Shown here: piece by piece, positions 11,455 through 19,998 of the stretch | How the letters are laid out: every line of letters begins with the position of its first letter | How positions within the stretch are numbered: the first letter of the stretch is position 1 | DNA from: Candidatus Pelagibacter sp. | Lineage (GTDB): Bacteria > Pseudomonadota > Alphaproteobacteria > Pelagibacterales > Pelagibacteraceae | Assembly (NCBI GenBank): GCA_028222435.1 | Contig: JAOIST010000002.1 | Span: forward strand, 1-64,000 | DNA: 64,000 bases | Direction: 5' to 3' | Program-made: the position numbers and the translations under genes | The notes under the pieces: generated by a model | Seen by the model: only the letters and a program-made list of their open reading frames with translations | Database searches by the model: none | Told to the model about the DNA's origin: nothing

Positions 11455-12635
11455 TAAGCAACTAAAGAATCAACTTTATCGTTTGACCCTTCGTATAATG
11501 ACATAATTGGTTTGTCGTATACTTCAAAAATTTCATTTGAGTAAAATCCATTGAAATTAGTTCTAAAAGTTAAGCCATAAGCACCAAGCTGACCTAATTC
11601 TATATAGTCGCCCTCTTTAATATTATTAGGTAAAAGAAAAGGTCCCTTCATATAATCCAGACTGTCACAAGTTGGGCCAAAGAAATTAAATGCAGTTAAT
11701 TTTTTTGATTGAAATCTTCCATCAGTAATCATTTTAGTTGGCAGCACAAAGTTTGGTACCCCTGCATCAAACAATGTACCATAAGTTCCATCATTTAAGT
11801 AAAGGCTTTGCTTTTTTCTTAATATAACTTTTACAATTGTCGAGCCGCTTTCAGCAACGATTGCTCTTCCTGGTTCACAAATAATTTCAGGCAATTTACT
11901 CAATTTTAAATTTGAAAGACTTTTTTTAATTTCCTCCATGTAATTAATTAAAGGTTCTGGTTTTAAATCAGGATAAATGGCAGGAAATCCTCCACCTAAA
12001 TTAATTATGTCTGGAATAATTTTTGTTTTCTTAATTATATTTTCTATTTCTTTTATACCTTTAGTGTAAGATATTTTATGCATACATTGTGAACCAACAT
12101 GAAAACTTATTCCTAACTTTTTTGAATGTTCTTTACATAATCTTACTAAACCCAAGGCCTCAGAGGGTAGTGCTCCGAATTTTCTAGATAGATCGATTTC
12201 AGCATGTTCATTTGAAATCGCAATCCTTACAAATAATTTTAAATCTTTGGCTTGGTTGGTTGCCTCAAGTATTTTTCTTAGCTCATCCTTGTTATCTAAA
12301 GAGAAACTTTTTACCCCATAATTAAAATAAGCTGATGAAATGCTATCTTTGCTTTTAACAGTGTGCATGAAGTGAAGATTTACATCGCGATTAATTTTAT
12401 GAATGAGCTTAATTTCATTCAAGGAAGCAACATCAAAATCACTTATACCATTTGAAATTATTTGTTTAATAATTTTTTCGTGAGAGTTGGTTTTTACAGC
12501 ATATAGAACTTTACCTGGGAAATTTTCTTTAAAGAATTTTACAGATTTTTTTATTTCTTCACTCCGTATGCAATACACGGGATAATCAGGCTTTAGTGTG
12601 TTAACTAGTTCGTTAACCGACTTAAATTTTCGCAT
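11454..12635 (-). CDS. Ornithine (or lysine/ornithine) decarboxylase, alanine-racemase fold
   Basis: PLP-dependent fold-III decarboxylase that makes putrescine from ornithine. It has 393 residues. The PLP lysine lies in VLYAVKTN (about residue 48), the substrate-loop signature HVGSQC and glycine-rich phosphate loop GGGFPA are present, EPGRAIVAESG contacts PLP, and FFGPTCDSLD contains the catalytic Cys of ODC/LDC enzymes. The CDS motif separates it from diaminopimelate decarboxylase. It is the first gene of the polyamine operon. A run of five Gs (on the coding strand, 9 bases before the ATG) may serve as the ribosome-binding site. An unusual repeat structure lies in its leader. Confidence 0.92.
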   Translation of the reverse strand: MRKFKSVNELVNTLKPDYPVYCIRSEEIKKSVKFFKENFPGKVLYAVKTNSHEKIIKQIISNGISDFDVASLNEIKLIHKINRDVNLHFMHTVKSKDSISSAYFNYGVKSFSLDNKDELRKILEATNQAKDLKLFVRIAISNEHAEIDLSRKFGALPSEALGLVRLCKEHSKKLGISFHVGSQCMHKISYTKGIKEIENIIKKTKIIPDIINLGGGFPAIYPDLKPEPLINYMEEIKKSLSNLKLSKLPEIICEPGRAIVAESGSTIVKVILRKKQSLYLNDGTYGTLFDAGVPNFVLPTKMITDGRFQSKKLTAFNFFGPTCDSLDYMKGPFLLPNNIKEGDYIELGQLGAYGLTFRTNFNGFYSNEIFEVYDKPIMSLYEGSNDKVDSLVA

Positions 12636-12662
12636 TTCATGTGTCCCCCGTTAGTTTACACA

Positions 12663-12723
12663 AAGGTTTTTTAAAAAAATTTAATAAAAAAAACCTTGAT
12701 TAATTTGCGTTTAAGGTTTTTTT
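12663..12723. promoter_or_regulatory. Three-armed mutually exclusive hairpin region between ornithine decarboxylase and regA
   Basis: Three copies of one arm occur in alternating orientation: AAGGTTTTTT (12663-12672), AAAAAAAACCTT (12686-12697) and AAGGTTTTTTT (12713-12723). The middle arm can pair with either flank but not both. The A-tract/stem/T-tract design looks like an intrinsic terminator on both strands. Because the flanking genes diverge, no upstream transcript needs ending here, so it should lie in the 5' leader of the decarboxylase operon or of regA and act as an attenuator-like switch. Pairing is seen; function is inferred. Confidence 0.5.
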
Positions 12724-12795
12724 GACTCTATGTAAAGAAAAAAAAGCTCTAATAAGATGTTGTAATTTTGTTCACAGCGCCCATATATAAGTTGT

Positions 12796-13368
12796 ATGAG
12801 GACTCAAAAAAATATTCCAGAGCAACTAAAGCTATCTGATTTTGCAGATAAATCGTTGCTTATTTTGGATGATGACGATCCACTTCGAGGAAGGCTTGCA
12901 AGGGCTATGGAAAAGAAAGGTTTTCAAGTAAAAGAGGCCAAAACAGTGGCTGAAGGTCTAAATATTGTTAAAGCAACGCCCCCAAGTTTTGCTTGTGTTG
13001 ATCTTAGGCTTGAGGATGGAAATGGCCTAGATGTTGTTAAAGAATTATCAAAAAATAAAAAAGACAGCAGAATAGTAATGTTAACGGGATACGGGAATCT
13101 ACCCACAGCAGTAGCTGCGGTTAAGGCTGGAGCAATAGATTACATAGCTAAACCAGTCGATGCAGATGATGTTGAGTCGGCATTATTAGCCTCACCTGAG
13201 TCGAAAGCCAAACCACCGGAAAACCCAATGTCTGCAGATAGGGTTAAGTGGGAACATATTCATAGAGTGTTTGAATTATGTAATAGAAATGTTTCTGAAA
13301 CTGCTAGAAGACTTAAAATGCACAGAAGAACTCTACAAAGAATTCTTTCTAAAAGATCGCCTCGATAA
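12796..13368 (+). CDS. regA: Response regulator RegA/PrrA (ActR)
   Basis: DNA-binding response regulator partner of RegB. It has 190 residues, the family length. The receiver domain carries the acidic cluster DDDD (25-28), phospho-acceptor Asp69 in ACVDLRLEDG, and the LTGYG and IAKPVDADD motifs. A short Pro-rich linker leads to the Fis-type helix-turn-helix (VSETARRLKMHRRTLQRIL, about 165-185), which is nearly invariant in RegA proteins. It is transcribed divergently from the polyamine operon across a 160-base region with regulatory-looking repeats. It ends two bases before the convergent bioY stop. Confidence 0.95.
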   Translation: MRTQKNIPEQLKLSDFADKSLLILDDDDPLRGRLARAMEKKGFQVKEAKTVAEGLNIVKATPPSFACVDLRLEDGNGLDVVKELSKNKKDSRIVMLTGYGNLPTAVAAVKAGAIDYIAKPVDADDVESALLASPESKAKPPENPMSADRVKWEHIHRVFELCNRNVSETARRLKMHRRTLQRILSKRSPR

Positions 13369-13370
13369 AA

Positions 13371-13922
13371 TTAAATTAATCTATTTATTTTCTTAATCTG
13401 ATTAATTGCTAAAGTTGCAATAAGAATTTTAAATAGCTCAGCTAATAAAAATGGTTGTGCGCCTAACGCAAAGATTGGCTTATCCCAACCTATTAAACTG
13501 CCTAACCAAGTCATGCCTATTAAATAGATAAAACTCGTAGCAAATAAAAGTTTAAAAAAAGTTTTAAACAAATTGCTGTCGTAACTAAACTTTCCTGAAA
13601 TATAAACTGCAACAAGAAAACCCAATAAGTACCCCATTGTAGGTCCAGTAAAGTAAACTAATCCTATTCCTTTTTCTGGCGTACCCGAGAAAACAGGTAA
13701 TCCTATTATCCCTTCAAATAAATACAAAGACACAGTTGCTAGCCCAATTTTCCATCCAAAAGCAATTCCAATCATAAGAACCACTAAAGTCTGCATAGTC
13801 ATTGGAACGGGATAGAAAGGAATTTTTATTTTTGATGAGACAGCTAAAACAATGCTACCTATCAATGCAAAGAAAATGTGTTTAATTAATTTTGATTGTT
13901 TTAAGTTTTTTACAAGTTCCAT
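13371..13922 (-). CDS. bioY: Biotin transporter BioY (solitary S component)
   Basis: Integral membrane biotin-binding protein of the ECF transporter class. It has 183 residues and about six hydrophobic segments, with the BioY core PFYPVPMTMQTLVVL and the GYLLGF segment. The usual partners BioM (ECF ATPase) and BioN/EcfT (transmembrane coupling protein) are not adjacent. The neighbouring ABC ATPase is of the ABC-2 exporter type and is unlikely to serve it. Solitary BioY proteins are known to transport biotin on their own in some bacteria. This suggests scavenging of biotin; whether biotin synthesis genes exist elsewhere is unknown. Confidence 0.9.
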   Translation of the reverse strand: MELVKNLKQSKLIKHIFFALIGSIVLAVSSKIKIPFYPVPMTMQTLVVLMIGIAFGWKIGLATVSLYLFEGIIGLPVFSGTPEKGIGLVYFTGPTMGYLLGFLVAVYISGKFSYDSNLFKTFFKLLFATSFIYLIGMTWLGSLIGWDKPIFALGAQPFLLAELFKILIATLAINQIKKINRLI

Positions 13923-13953
13923 ATAATCAATTTAACTTTTTTTTTATTAAAAT

Positions 13954-14883
13954 CTAGTGTTTTGTCAATTGAACGAAAACATCCTCTAAATCACCGTCAT
14001 CAGTAGAAATGTCTACAATTTTTATGTTGTTTTTATTAAAATAATTAACTATTTCACCAAAATTAAGAGAACTTTTTTCATAGGCCGCTGTTATTAAATT
14101 TTTAGAAATGATCTTAAACTGGATACCTGTCATGGCTAAAGACATATTTATGTCTACACTTTCAACTTTAAAATTTATTTTTTTTGCTTGAATTCTTTCT
14201 AAAAGTTTTTCTGTTGTATCAAGCGCAACTAAATTTCCCTTATCAATAATAGCTATTCGATCACACATTTCTTGTGCTTCTAAAAGATAGTGAGTAGTTA
14301 AAATAATTGTAACCCCTTCTTTATTTAATTCTTTTACATTATCCCAAAGGTTGTTTCTTAATTCAACATCTACTCCAGCCGTAGGTTCGTCTAAAATTAA
14401 TATTGGAGGTTGATGAACCATTGCTTTTGCAATAAGCAATCTCCTTTTCATACCACCCGACAAACTTCTAGAATAAGCATTTGCTTTATCCTCTAATGCT
14501 ACCATCTTTAAAATTAAGTCTGTAATTCTATCTTTTTTAGTTATTCCATATAAACCTGCTTGTAATTCCAATAACTTTCTAGGACTAAAAAAAGCGTCCA
14601 AATTTACCTCTTGAGGAACTATTCCTATAGAGGCTCTTACTTGTCTAGGATTTTTATCTACATCAAATCCCCACACATTTACATACCCCGATGTTTTAAT
14701 TACTGTTCCTCCTAAAATACTTAAGAATGTTGTTTTTCCGGCTCCATTAGGACCTAGCAGACCAAATACCTCTCCTTGTTTAACTTCAAAGGTTAAATTT
14801 GTGAGTGCTTTGTTTTCTTTTTTTGTTTTGGAGTTTAAATAAATTTTGTTGAGATTTTCAACAGTTAAAGCATTTTTAGACAT
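13954..14883 (-). CDS. ABC transporter ATP-binding protein (ABC-2/YadG type), orphan
   Basis: 309-residue ABC ATPase with Walker A GPNGAGKT (44-51), signature LSGGMKRRL (about 146), Walker B ILILDEP (about 167) and the switch His in LTTHYL. The first 220 residues are the nucleotide-binding domain and the last 85 resemble the C-terminal tail of drug/antibiotic or CcmA/NodI-type exporters. No ABC-2 permease lies next to it; its neighbours are bioY and polA, so the substrate is unknown and the permease must be elsewhere. A purine-rich GAGGA lies 12 bases upstream of the ATG. Divergent from polA across 43 bases. Confidence 0.85.
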   Translation of the reverse strand: MSKNALTVENLNKIYLNSKTKKENKALTNLTFEVKQGEVFGLLGPNGAGKTTFLSILGGTVIKTSGYVNVWGFDVDKNPRQVRASIGIVPQEVNLDAFFSPRKLLELQAGLYGITKKDRITDLILKMVALEDKANAYSRSLSGGMKRRLLIAKAMVHQPPILILDEPTAGVDVELRNNLWDNVKELNKEGVTIILTTHYLLEAQEMCDRIAIIDKGNLVALDTTEKLLERIQAKKINFKVESVDINMSLAMTGIQFKIISKNLITAAYEKSSLNFGEIVNYFNKNNIKIVDISTDDGDLEDVFVQLTKH

Positions 14884-14926
14884 AGTTTTTTTAATCCTCG
14901 GAAAGGATTCAATGTAATATATATAT

Positions 14927-17692
14927 ATGAGTTCATTAAAAAAAACAGATCATTTTTACCTTGTAGACGGTTCAGGATATATTTTTAGAGCGTACTATGC
15001 TTTACCCCCTCTATCTAGAAAGAGTGACGGATTACCAACTGGAGCTGTTAGTGGTTTCTGTTCCATGTTATTTAAACTTTTAGAGGATGCTAGATCCGAT
15101 GAATCAAAACACAAACCAACTCATTTTGCTGTAATATTTGACTCAGCAAGAAAAAATTTTAGAAATGAAATTTATAGTGATTACAAAGCCAATAGAGCTG
15201 AAGCACCTGATGACCTTGCTCCTCAATTTGAATATATCAGAAAGTCTGTTGAAGCATTTAATTTACCATCAATTGAACTTTTGAATTATGAAGCTGATGA
15301 TTTAATAGCAACTTATGCCAAAAAAATTACAGAGGCTGGAGCAAAAGTAACCGTAATTTCTTCTGATAAAGATTTAATGCAATTAGTTTCAAATAAAATC
15401 AGATTATTCGATCCAATGAAAAGTAAAGTAATTGGAGAAAAAGAAGTGTTAGAAAAATTTGGGGTAAAACCTCATCAAGTTATTGATGTGCAGTCTCTTG
15501 CCGGTGATAGTTCGGATAATGTGCCAGGCGTTCCTGGAATAGGAGTAAAAACCGCTGCTGAATTAATAAATAAATATAAGAATTTAGAAAACTTATTAAA
15601 TAAAGCATCTGAAATTCCTCAAAACAAAAGAAGAGAAACACTTTTATCAAATAAAAATAAAGCAGAGCTAAGCAAAAAATTAGTTACTTTAAAAGATGAT
15701 GTGCCAGTTAAAAATGAACCGAATGAATTTATAATTAAGGACATAAATAAAGACAAACTTTATGAATTTTTAAGAGACATGGAGTTTAATAGGTTATTAA
15801 GTCAAGCTATTAGCTTTTACGGAGAGTCAAACAATAAAGAACTTAAAGACCCAATCTCTTCAAAAAAAATATCAAAGATAAACACCAAATCTTATCAAAA
15901 CATATTGAAAGAAAAGGATTTAGATGAGTTAATTAAAAAATTAAATGAAAAATCAGTAATTTCAGTTGACACAGAAACATCCTCATTAAATCCTCAAGAA
16001 GCAAATCTGATTGGTGTTTCTGTAAGTTATGCAGCTAACAAAGCTTATTATATTCCTCTTGATCATAAAAATGTAAAAAGTTTAAAAAAAGATGTTGTAT
16101 TAAAAAAACTAAAAGCAATTCTTGAAGATCCTAGTATTAAAAAAGTAGGCCAAAATATAAAATATGATTTTATAATTTTTAAAAATAACGGAATTGAACT
16201 TAATCCTGTCGATGACACAATGTTGTTATCATATACTTTAGACGCAGGAAATAACCGACATAATATGGATATTTTATCAGAATTACATCTGGGGCATAAA
16301 ACAATTTCTTATAAAGATTTGGTTGGAGCTGGAAAAAAACAACTAAATTTTTCAGAAGTTGATTTAAAAGCAGCAACTGAATATGCGGCTGAGGATGCAG
16401 ATATAACTTTGAGATTATATGAGATTTTGTCTGAAAGAGTTTTGGAGGAAAAATTAGAAAAAATTTATGAAGTTTTTGAAAAACCAATGATTAAAATTCT
16501 GTCAAAATTGGAAACTAATGGAATTAAAGTTGATAATATTTACTTAAAAAAACTTTCTAAAAAATTTGAGGAAAGATTATTGAAAATTGAAAAGGATATA
16601 TACAAAGTTTCAGGAAAAAAATTCAATATTGGTTCACCAAAACAATTAGGAGAAATAATCTATAATGAGTTAAAGATCGCAAAGCTAAAAAAAACAAAAA
16701 AAGGAAGTTTAGCAACCAGCGCCAAGGTTTTGGAAGATTTAGCTTTAACAGGTCATAAATTCCCCAATTTGATATTAGAGTGGAGGCAAGTATCTAAATT
16801 GAAAAGCACTTATACAGATGCCTTACAAGAACACATAAGCAAAAAAACAAAAAGAGTTCATACTTCTTTTTTATTAGCAGCAACTAATACTGGACGACTG
16901 GCGTCTAGTGACCCAAATTTACAGAATATTCCTATAAAGTCCCCTGACGGTAAAGAAATTAGAAAAGCATTTATAGCCGAAAAAGATAATATTCTTATTT
17001 CCGCTGATTATAATCAAATTGAAATGCGAATTCTTGCAGATATGGCTGATGTAAAAGAGTTAAAAAAAGCATTTAAAAATAATCAGGATATTCATTCTTT
17101 AACAGCCAGCCAAGTGTTTGATGTTCCAATTAATAAAATATCAGATGATTTTAGGCGAAAAGCAAAGGCAATCAATTTCGGAATAATTTATGGGATCACA
17201 CAATATGGTCTTGCTAAACAAATTGCCGTAGCTAACCACGAAGCTCAAGATTTTATTAATGCTTATTTTAAAAAATTCCCAGAAATAAAAGAATATATGA
17301 ATTCAACTGTTAAGACTTGTAGAAAACAGGGCTATGTTACAAACATTTTTGGAAGAAGAATTCATCTTAGAGGTATTAATGATAAAAATTTTAGTGTCAG
17401 AAGTTTTCAAGAAAGAGCAGCAATTAATGCGCCCATACAAGGATCAGCAGCAGATATAATTCGTTTAGCAATGATTAAAATAGATAAAATTTTGGAGACA
17501 AAACAAAATGCAAAAATGTTACTTCAGATACATGATGAATTAATTTTTGAGTGTAAAAAAAAAGATGAAGACTCAGTCAAAAAAATTATAAAAGATGCCA
17601 TGGTATCTGTTTCAAGCTCTGATCATCATATGTTTTCAATACCACTAGAAGTTAGTATTAATTCGGGTAACAATTGGGGAGAGGCCCATTAA
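14927..17692 (+). CDS. polA: DNA polymerase I
   Basis: Repair and Okazaki-fragment polymerase, 921 residues and all three domains. The 5'-nuclease domain (about 1-300) shows DGSGYIFRAYYA, the acidic YEADDLIAT motif and the helix-hairpin-helix GVPGIGVKTA. The 3'-5' exonuclease domain (about 330-520) keeps its acidic motifs (SVDTETSSL, GQNIKYD, YAAEDADIT), so proofreading should be active. The family A polymerase domain has ADYNQIEMRILA, the O-helix RRKAKAINFGIIYG and the C motif QIHDELIFE. No truncation is seen. Confidence 0.97.
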   Translation: MSSLKKTDHFYLVDGSGYIFRAYYALPPLSRKSDGLPTGAVSGFCSMLFKLLEDARSDESKHKPTHFAVIFDSARKNFRNEIYSDYKANRAEAPDDLAPQFEYIRKSVEAFNLPSIELLNYEADDLIATYAKKITEAGAKVTVISSDKDLMQLVSNKIRLFDPMKSKVIGEKEVLEKFGVKPHQVIDVQSLAGDSSDNVPGVPGIGVKTAAELINKYKNLENLLNKASEIPQNKRRETLLSNKNKAELSKKLVTLKDDVPVKNEPNEFIIKDINKDKLYEFLRDMEFNRLLSQAISFYGESNNKELKDPISSKKISKINTKSYQNILKEKDLDELIKKLNEKSVISVDTETSSLNPQEANLIGVSVSYAANKAYYIPLDHKNVKSLKKDVVLKKLKAILEDPSIKKVGQNIKYDFIIFKNNGIELNPVDDTMLLSYTLDAGNNRHNMDILSELHLGHKTISYKDLVGAGKKQLNFSEVDLKAATEYAAEDADITLRLYEILSERVLEEKLEKIYEVFEKPMIKILSKLETNGIKVDNIYLKKLSKKFEERLLKIEKDIYKVSGKKFNIGSPKQLGEIIYNELKIAKLKKTKKGSLATSAKVLEDLALTGHKFPNLILEWRQVSKLKSTYTDALQEHISKKTKRVHTSFLLAATNTGRLASSDPNLQNIPIKSPDGKEIRKAFIAEKDNILISADYNQIEMRILADMADVKELKKAFKNNQDIHSLTASQVFDVPINKISDDFRRKAKAINFGIIYGITQYGLAKQIAVANHEAQDFINAYFKKFPEIKEYMNSTVKTCRKQGYVTNIFGRRIHLRGINDKNFSVRSFQERAAINAPIQGSAADIIRLAMIKIDKILETKQNAKMLLQIHDELIFECKKKDEDSVKKIIKDAMVSVSSSDHHMFSIPLEVSINSGNNWGEAH

Positions 17693-17731
17693 ACGCCTAA
17701 ATTTTGACAATAAGATTAGGAGAATAAAATT

Positions 17732-18430
17732 ATGTCACAAACAATAGCATTAGTTGATGATGATAGAAATATTCTTACCGGAATAAGCATGGCCTTAGAA
17801 AGAGAGGGGTTTAAAGTTCAGACTTATATTGATGGTGAGTCAGCTTTAATTGGTTTAACAAGAAATCCTCCAGATTTAGCTGTCTTAGATATTAAAATGC
17901 CAAGAATGGACGGTGAAGAATTGCTTAAGAAATTAAAGAAAAAAATGTCAATACCAATAATTTTTTTAACTTCCAAAGATGACGAGGTTGATGAACTGTT
18001 AGGTTTAAAATTAGGTGCCGATGATTTTGTTAAAAAATCAGGAGGTTTTTCTACAAAAGTATTAATTGAAAGAATAAGAGTGCAACTTAGAAAAAAAGAT
18101 AATGTTGTGGATGATACTAAAAATATAATCAGTCATGGAAAACTAAAACTAGACCCCGCTCAATTAGAATGCGAATGGAACGGTAAAGCTTTACCCGATA
18201 AACTGACAACTACAGAATTTTTAATTGTGAAAGAATTGGCTAAAAGACCAGGTGTTATAAAAGAAAGAGCTCACTTAATGGACATTGCATACAAGGAGAA
18301 TACTGAAATCGAAGATAGAACGATTGATAGCCACGTTAAAAGGATTAGAAAAAAGTTTAAAAAGGTTGATGAAAAATTTTCTGCAATTGAAACTAGATAT
18401 GGAAGTGGGTATAGATGGAATGTTAGTTAA
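17732..18430 (+). CDS. chvI: OmpR-family response regulator, ChvI type
   Basis: Two-component response regulator of 232 residues. The receiver domain has the acidic pair DDD (9-11), phospho-acceptor Asp53 in LAVLDIKMPRMDG, the conserved LTSKDDE and a Lys near residue 105. The winged-helix domain (about 125-230) ends in the family's RTIDSHVKRIRKKF...YGSGYRW. A good AGGAG ribosome site precedes the ATG. The last base overlaps the sensor gene (TAATG). Gene order with ahcY, tsaE and amgK/murU downstream matches alphaproteobacterial ChvI-ChvG loci, which control envelope and acid responses; the hprK and PTS genes often found between them and ahcY are absent. Confidence 0.88.
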   Translation: MSQTIALVDDDRNILTGISMALEREGFKVQTYIDGESALIGLTRNPPDLAVLDIKMPRMDGEELLKKLKKKMSIPIIFLTSKDDEVDELLGLKLGADDFVKKSGGFSTKVLIERIRVQLRKKDNVVDDTKNIISHGKLKLDPAQLECEWNGKALPDKLTTTEFLIVKELAKRPGVIKERAHLMDIAYKENTEIEDRTIDSHVKRIRKKFKKVDEKFSAIETRYGSGYRWNVS

Positions 18431-19950
18431 TGAAACAAAAAAAATCAGCTTCCATTTTAAAGAAGTTTTTACTTTTTAATTTTACAGTTTTCTCTGTTCT
18501 AGGACTTTTTACAATTATATATCTTGAGGCAATTCAGCCGACACTAGTAAACGAGAGATCAACCAATCATAGAGTTGTAATAAATAATACAAAAGAAAAT
18601 TTAGAAAGACTTCAAATTGAGTATACCAAAGAAGGTATAAGAGAGTTTTTATTATCTACTAGATTTTTATTTCAAAGTTTAGACCGTGTTCAATTTTATG
18701 ACTTATCTGGAAATCTTATAGGGGATACAAACATACTAGATTTAGATCAAACTGTTTTTAGTAGATCAGATATTATATTCGAAGAAACTTTAGGAGGTGA
18801 TAAAATTACTCCCGAGATAGAAGATAGACTCGAAGAAGAACAAAAAGATGAAATTAAAGACATTATAGTCAATAAATATGACGATGAAATTATGACATTA
18901 ACAGATGGTGATAAAAATAATTTCTTTGTTAGTACTTTGAGTAAAATAAAATTTCAAGAGAATGATATAGGCTACATTGTAGTATCAGAACAAGCAAATG
19001 ACATTCTTATAGCTGTAAAAGAGAGAAAAGCATTTATTGTTAGGACCATGATAGCTGTAGCGATTGTAATTTTAATTTTTTCACTATTTCTTAACAAATA
19101 TATTTTAAAACCTATTGGTCTATTAGTGAGATTTAGTGATGCTGTTAAAAAAAAATCAGATCATAATTTAGATATGAAAAAAGTTTTCATTAGAGATGAT
19201 GAAATAGGAAAATTGACACAATCAATTGATGAGATGACTAAAGAACTACAACAAAGAACACACAGAGCTGAAACATTTTCAAATGACTTAGCACATGAAA
19301 TAAGAAATCCTTTAGCATCACTAAAGAGTGCATCAGAATTATTAGACAAAACAACAGAAAAAAAAGAAAGTGAAAAATTATTAAAGATAATTAATCACGA
19401 TGTAGAGCGTATAGAGAGATTGATTACAGATTATTCTCAAATGCTTAAAGACGAGGCATCATTATCTAGAGAAAAAATGAGCAAAACTAATTTAATCGAA
19501 ATTATTAATAATGTAGTAGAAGATTTTAAACAAGATTTAATCAATCAAAATAAAAAAATAGAGATTACTATTAGCGATGGAACAAGTTCTAAGAATGGAC
19601 ATTATATTCTTGGTATAGGTAATCGATTAGAACAAGTTGTTGCGAATTTATTAGACAACTCAATTTCATTTAGCCAAGACAGTCAAAAAATCGAGATAAG
19701 AATTGAGGAAACTACTAATAATTTATTAATGACAATAAAGGATGAGGGGCCAGGATTTTCCGAGTCATCTCCAGAAAAGATTTTTAAACGATTTTACAGT
19801 AATAGGCCAAAAAGTTTTGGAAAACATTCTGGGCTAGGGTTAAATATTGTAAAAAATATAGTTCAACTCCATAATGGCACTATTGCAGCATCAAATAGAT
19901 TAAACACTAAAGGAGCCCAAGTAGAGGTATTATTTCCTAAATTTTCTTAG
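18430..19950 (+). CDS. chvG: Sensor histidine kinase, ChvG type
   Basis: 506-residue membrane kinase. One membrane helix lies near 10-30, a periplasmic sensor domain (about 35-190) follows, then a second helix (about 200-220), a HAMP domain and the dimerisation H-box with His289 in LAHEIRNPLASLKSA. The ATPase domain shows LLDNSISFS (N box), DEGPGFS and GLGLNIV. It overlaps chvI by one base in a TAATG junction, so the two are translationally coupled. Assignment to ChvG rather than another OmpR-type sensor rests on architecture, the partner and synteny. The ligand cannot be inferred from sequence. Confidence 0.87.
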   Translation: MKQKKSASILKKFLLFNFTVFSVLGLFTIIYLEAIQPTLVNERSTNHRVVINNTKENLERLQIEYTKEGIREFLLSTRFLFQSLDRVQFYDLSGNLIGDTNILDLDQTVFSRSDIIFEETLGGDKITPEIEDRLEEEQKDEIKDIIVNKYDDEIMTLTDGDKNNFFVSTLSKIKFQENDIGYIVVSEQANDILIAVKERKAFIVRTMIAVAIVILIFSLFLNKYILKPIGLLVRFSDAVKKKSDHNLDMKKVFIRDDEIGKLTQSIDEMTKELQQRTHRAETFSNDLAHEIRNPLASLKSASELLDKTTEKKESEKLLKIINHDVERIERLITDYSQMLKDEASLSREKMSKTNLIEIINNVVEDFKQDLINQNKKIEITISDGTSSKNGHYILGIGNRLEQVVANLLDNSISFSQDSQKIEIRIEETTNNLLMTIKDEGPGFSESSPEKIFKRFYSNRPKSFGKHSGLGLNIVKNIVQLHNGTIAASNRLNTKGAQVEVLFPKFS

Positions 19951-19998
19951 CATTCTTTCTTGCTATGAATAATTATAGTTGATAATAACATCGTCAAT

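Noticed and set aside
13954..14883. BioM-type ECF ATPase partner for BioY
   Set aside because: Its C-terminal tail and sequence style are ABC-2 exporter-like, not ECF.
17704..17730. Promoter TTGACA...TAAAAT before chvI
   Set aside because: Spacer of 15 is poor and the start would fall inside the gene; the strong AGGAG site requires an upstream start.
19951..19998. SAM/SAH riboswitch before ahcY
   Set aside because: The gap of 48 bases is too short for known classes, and no matching core was seen.
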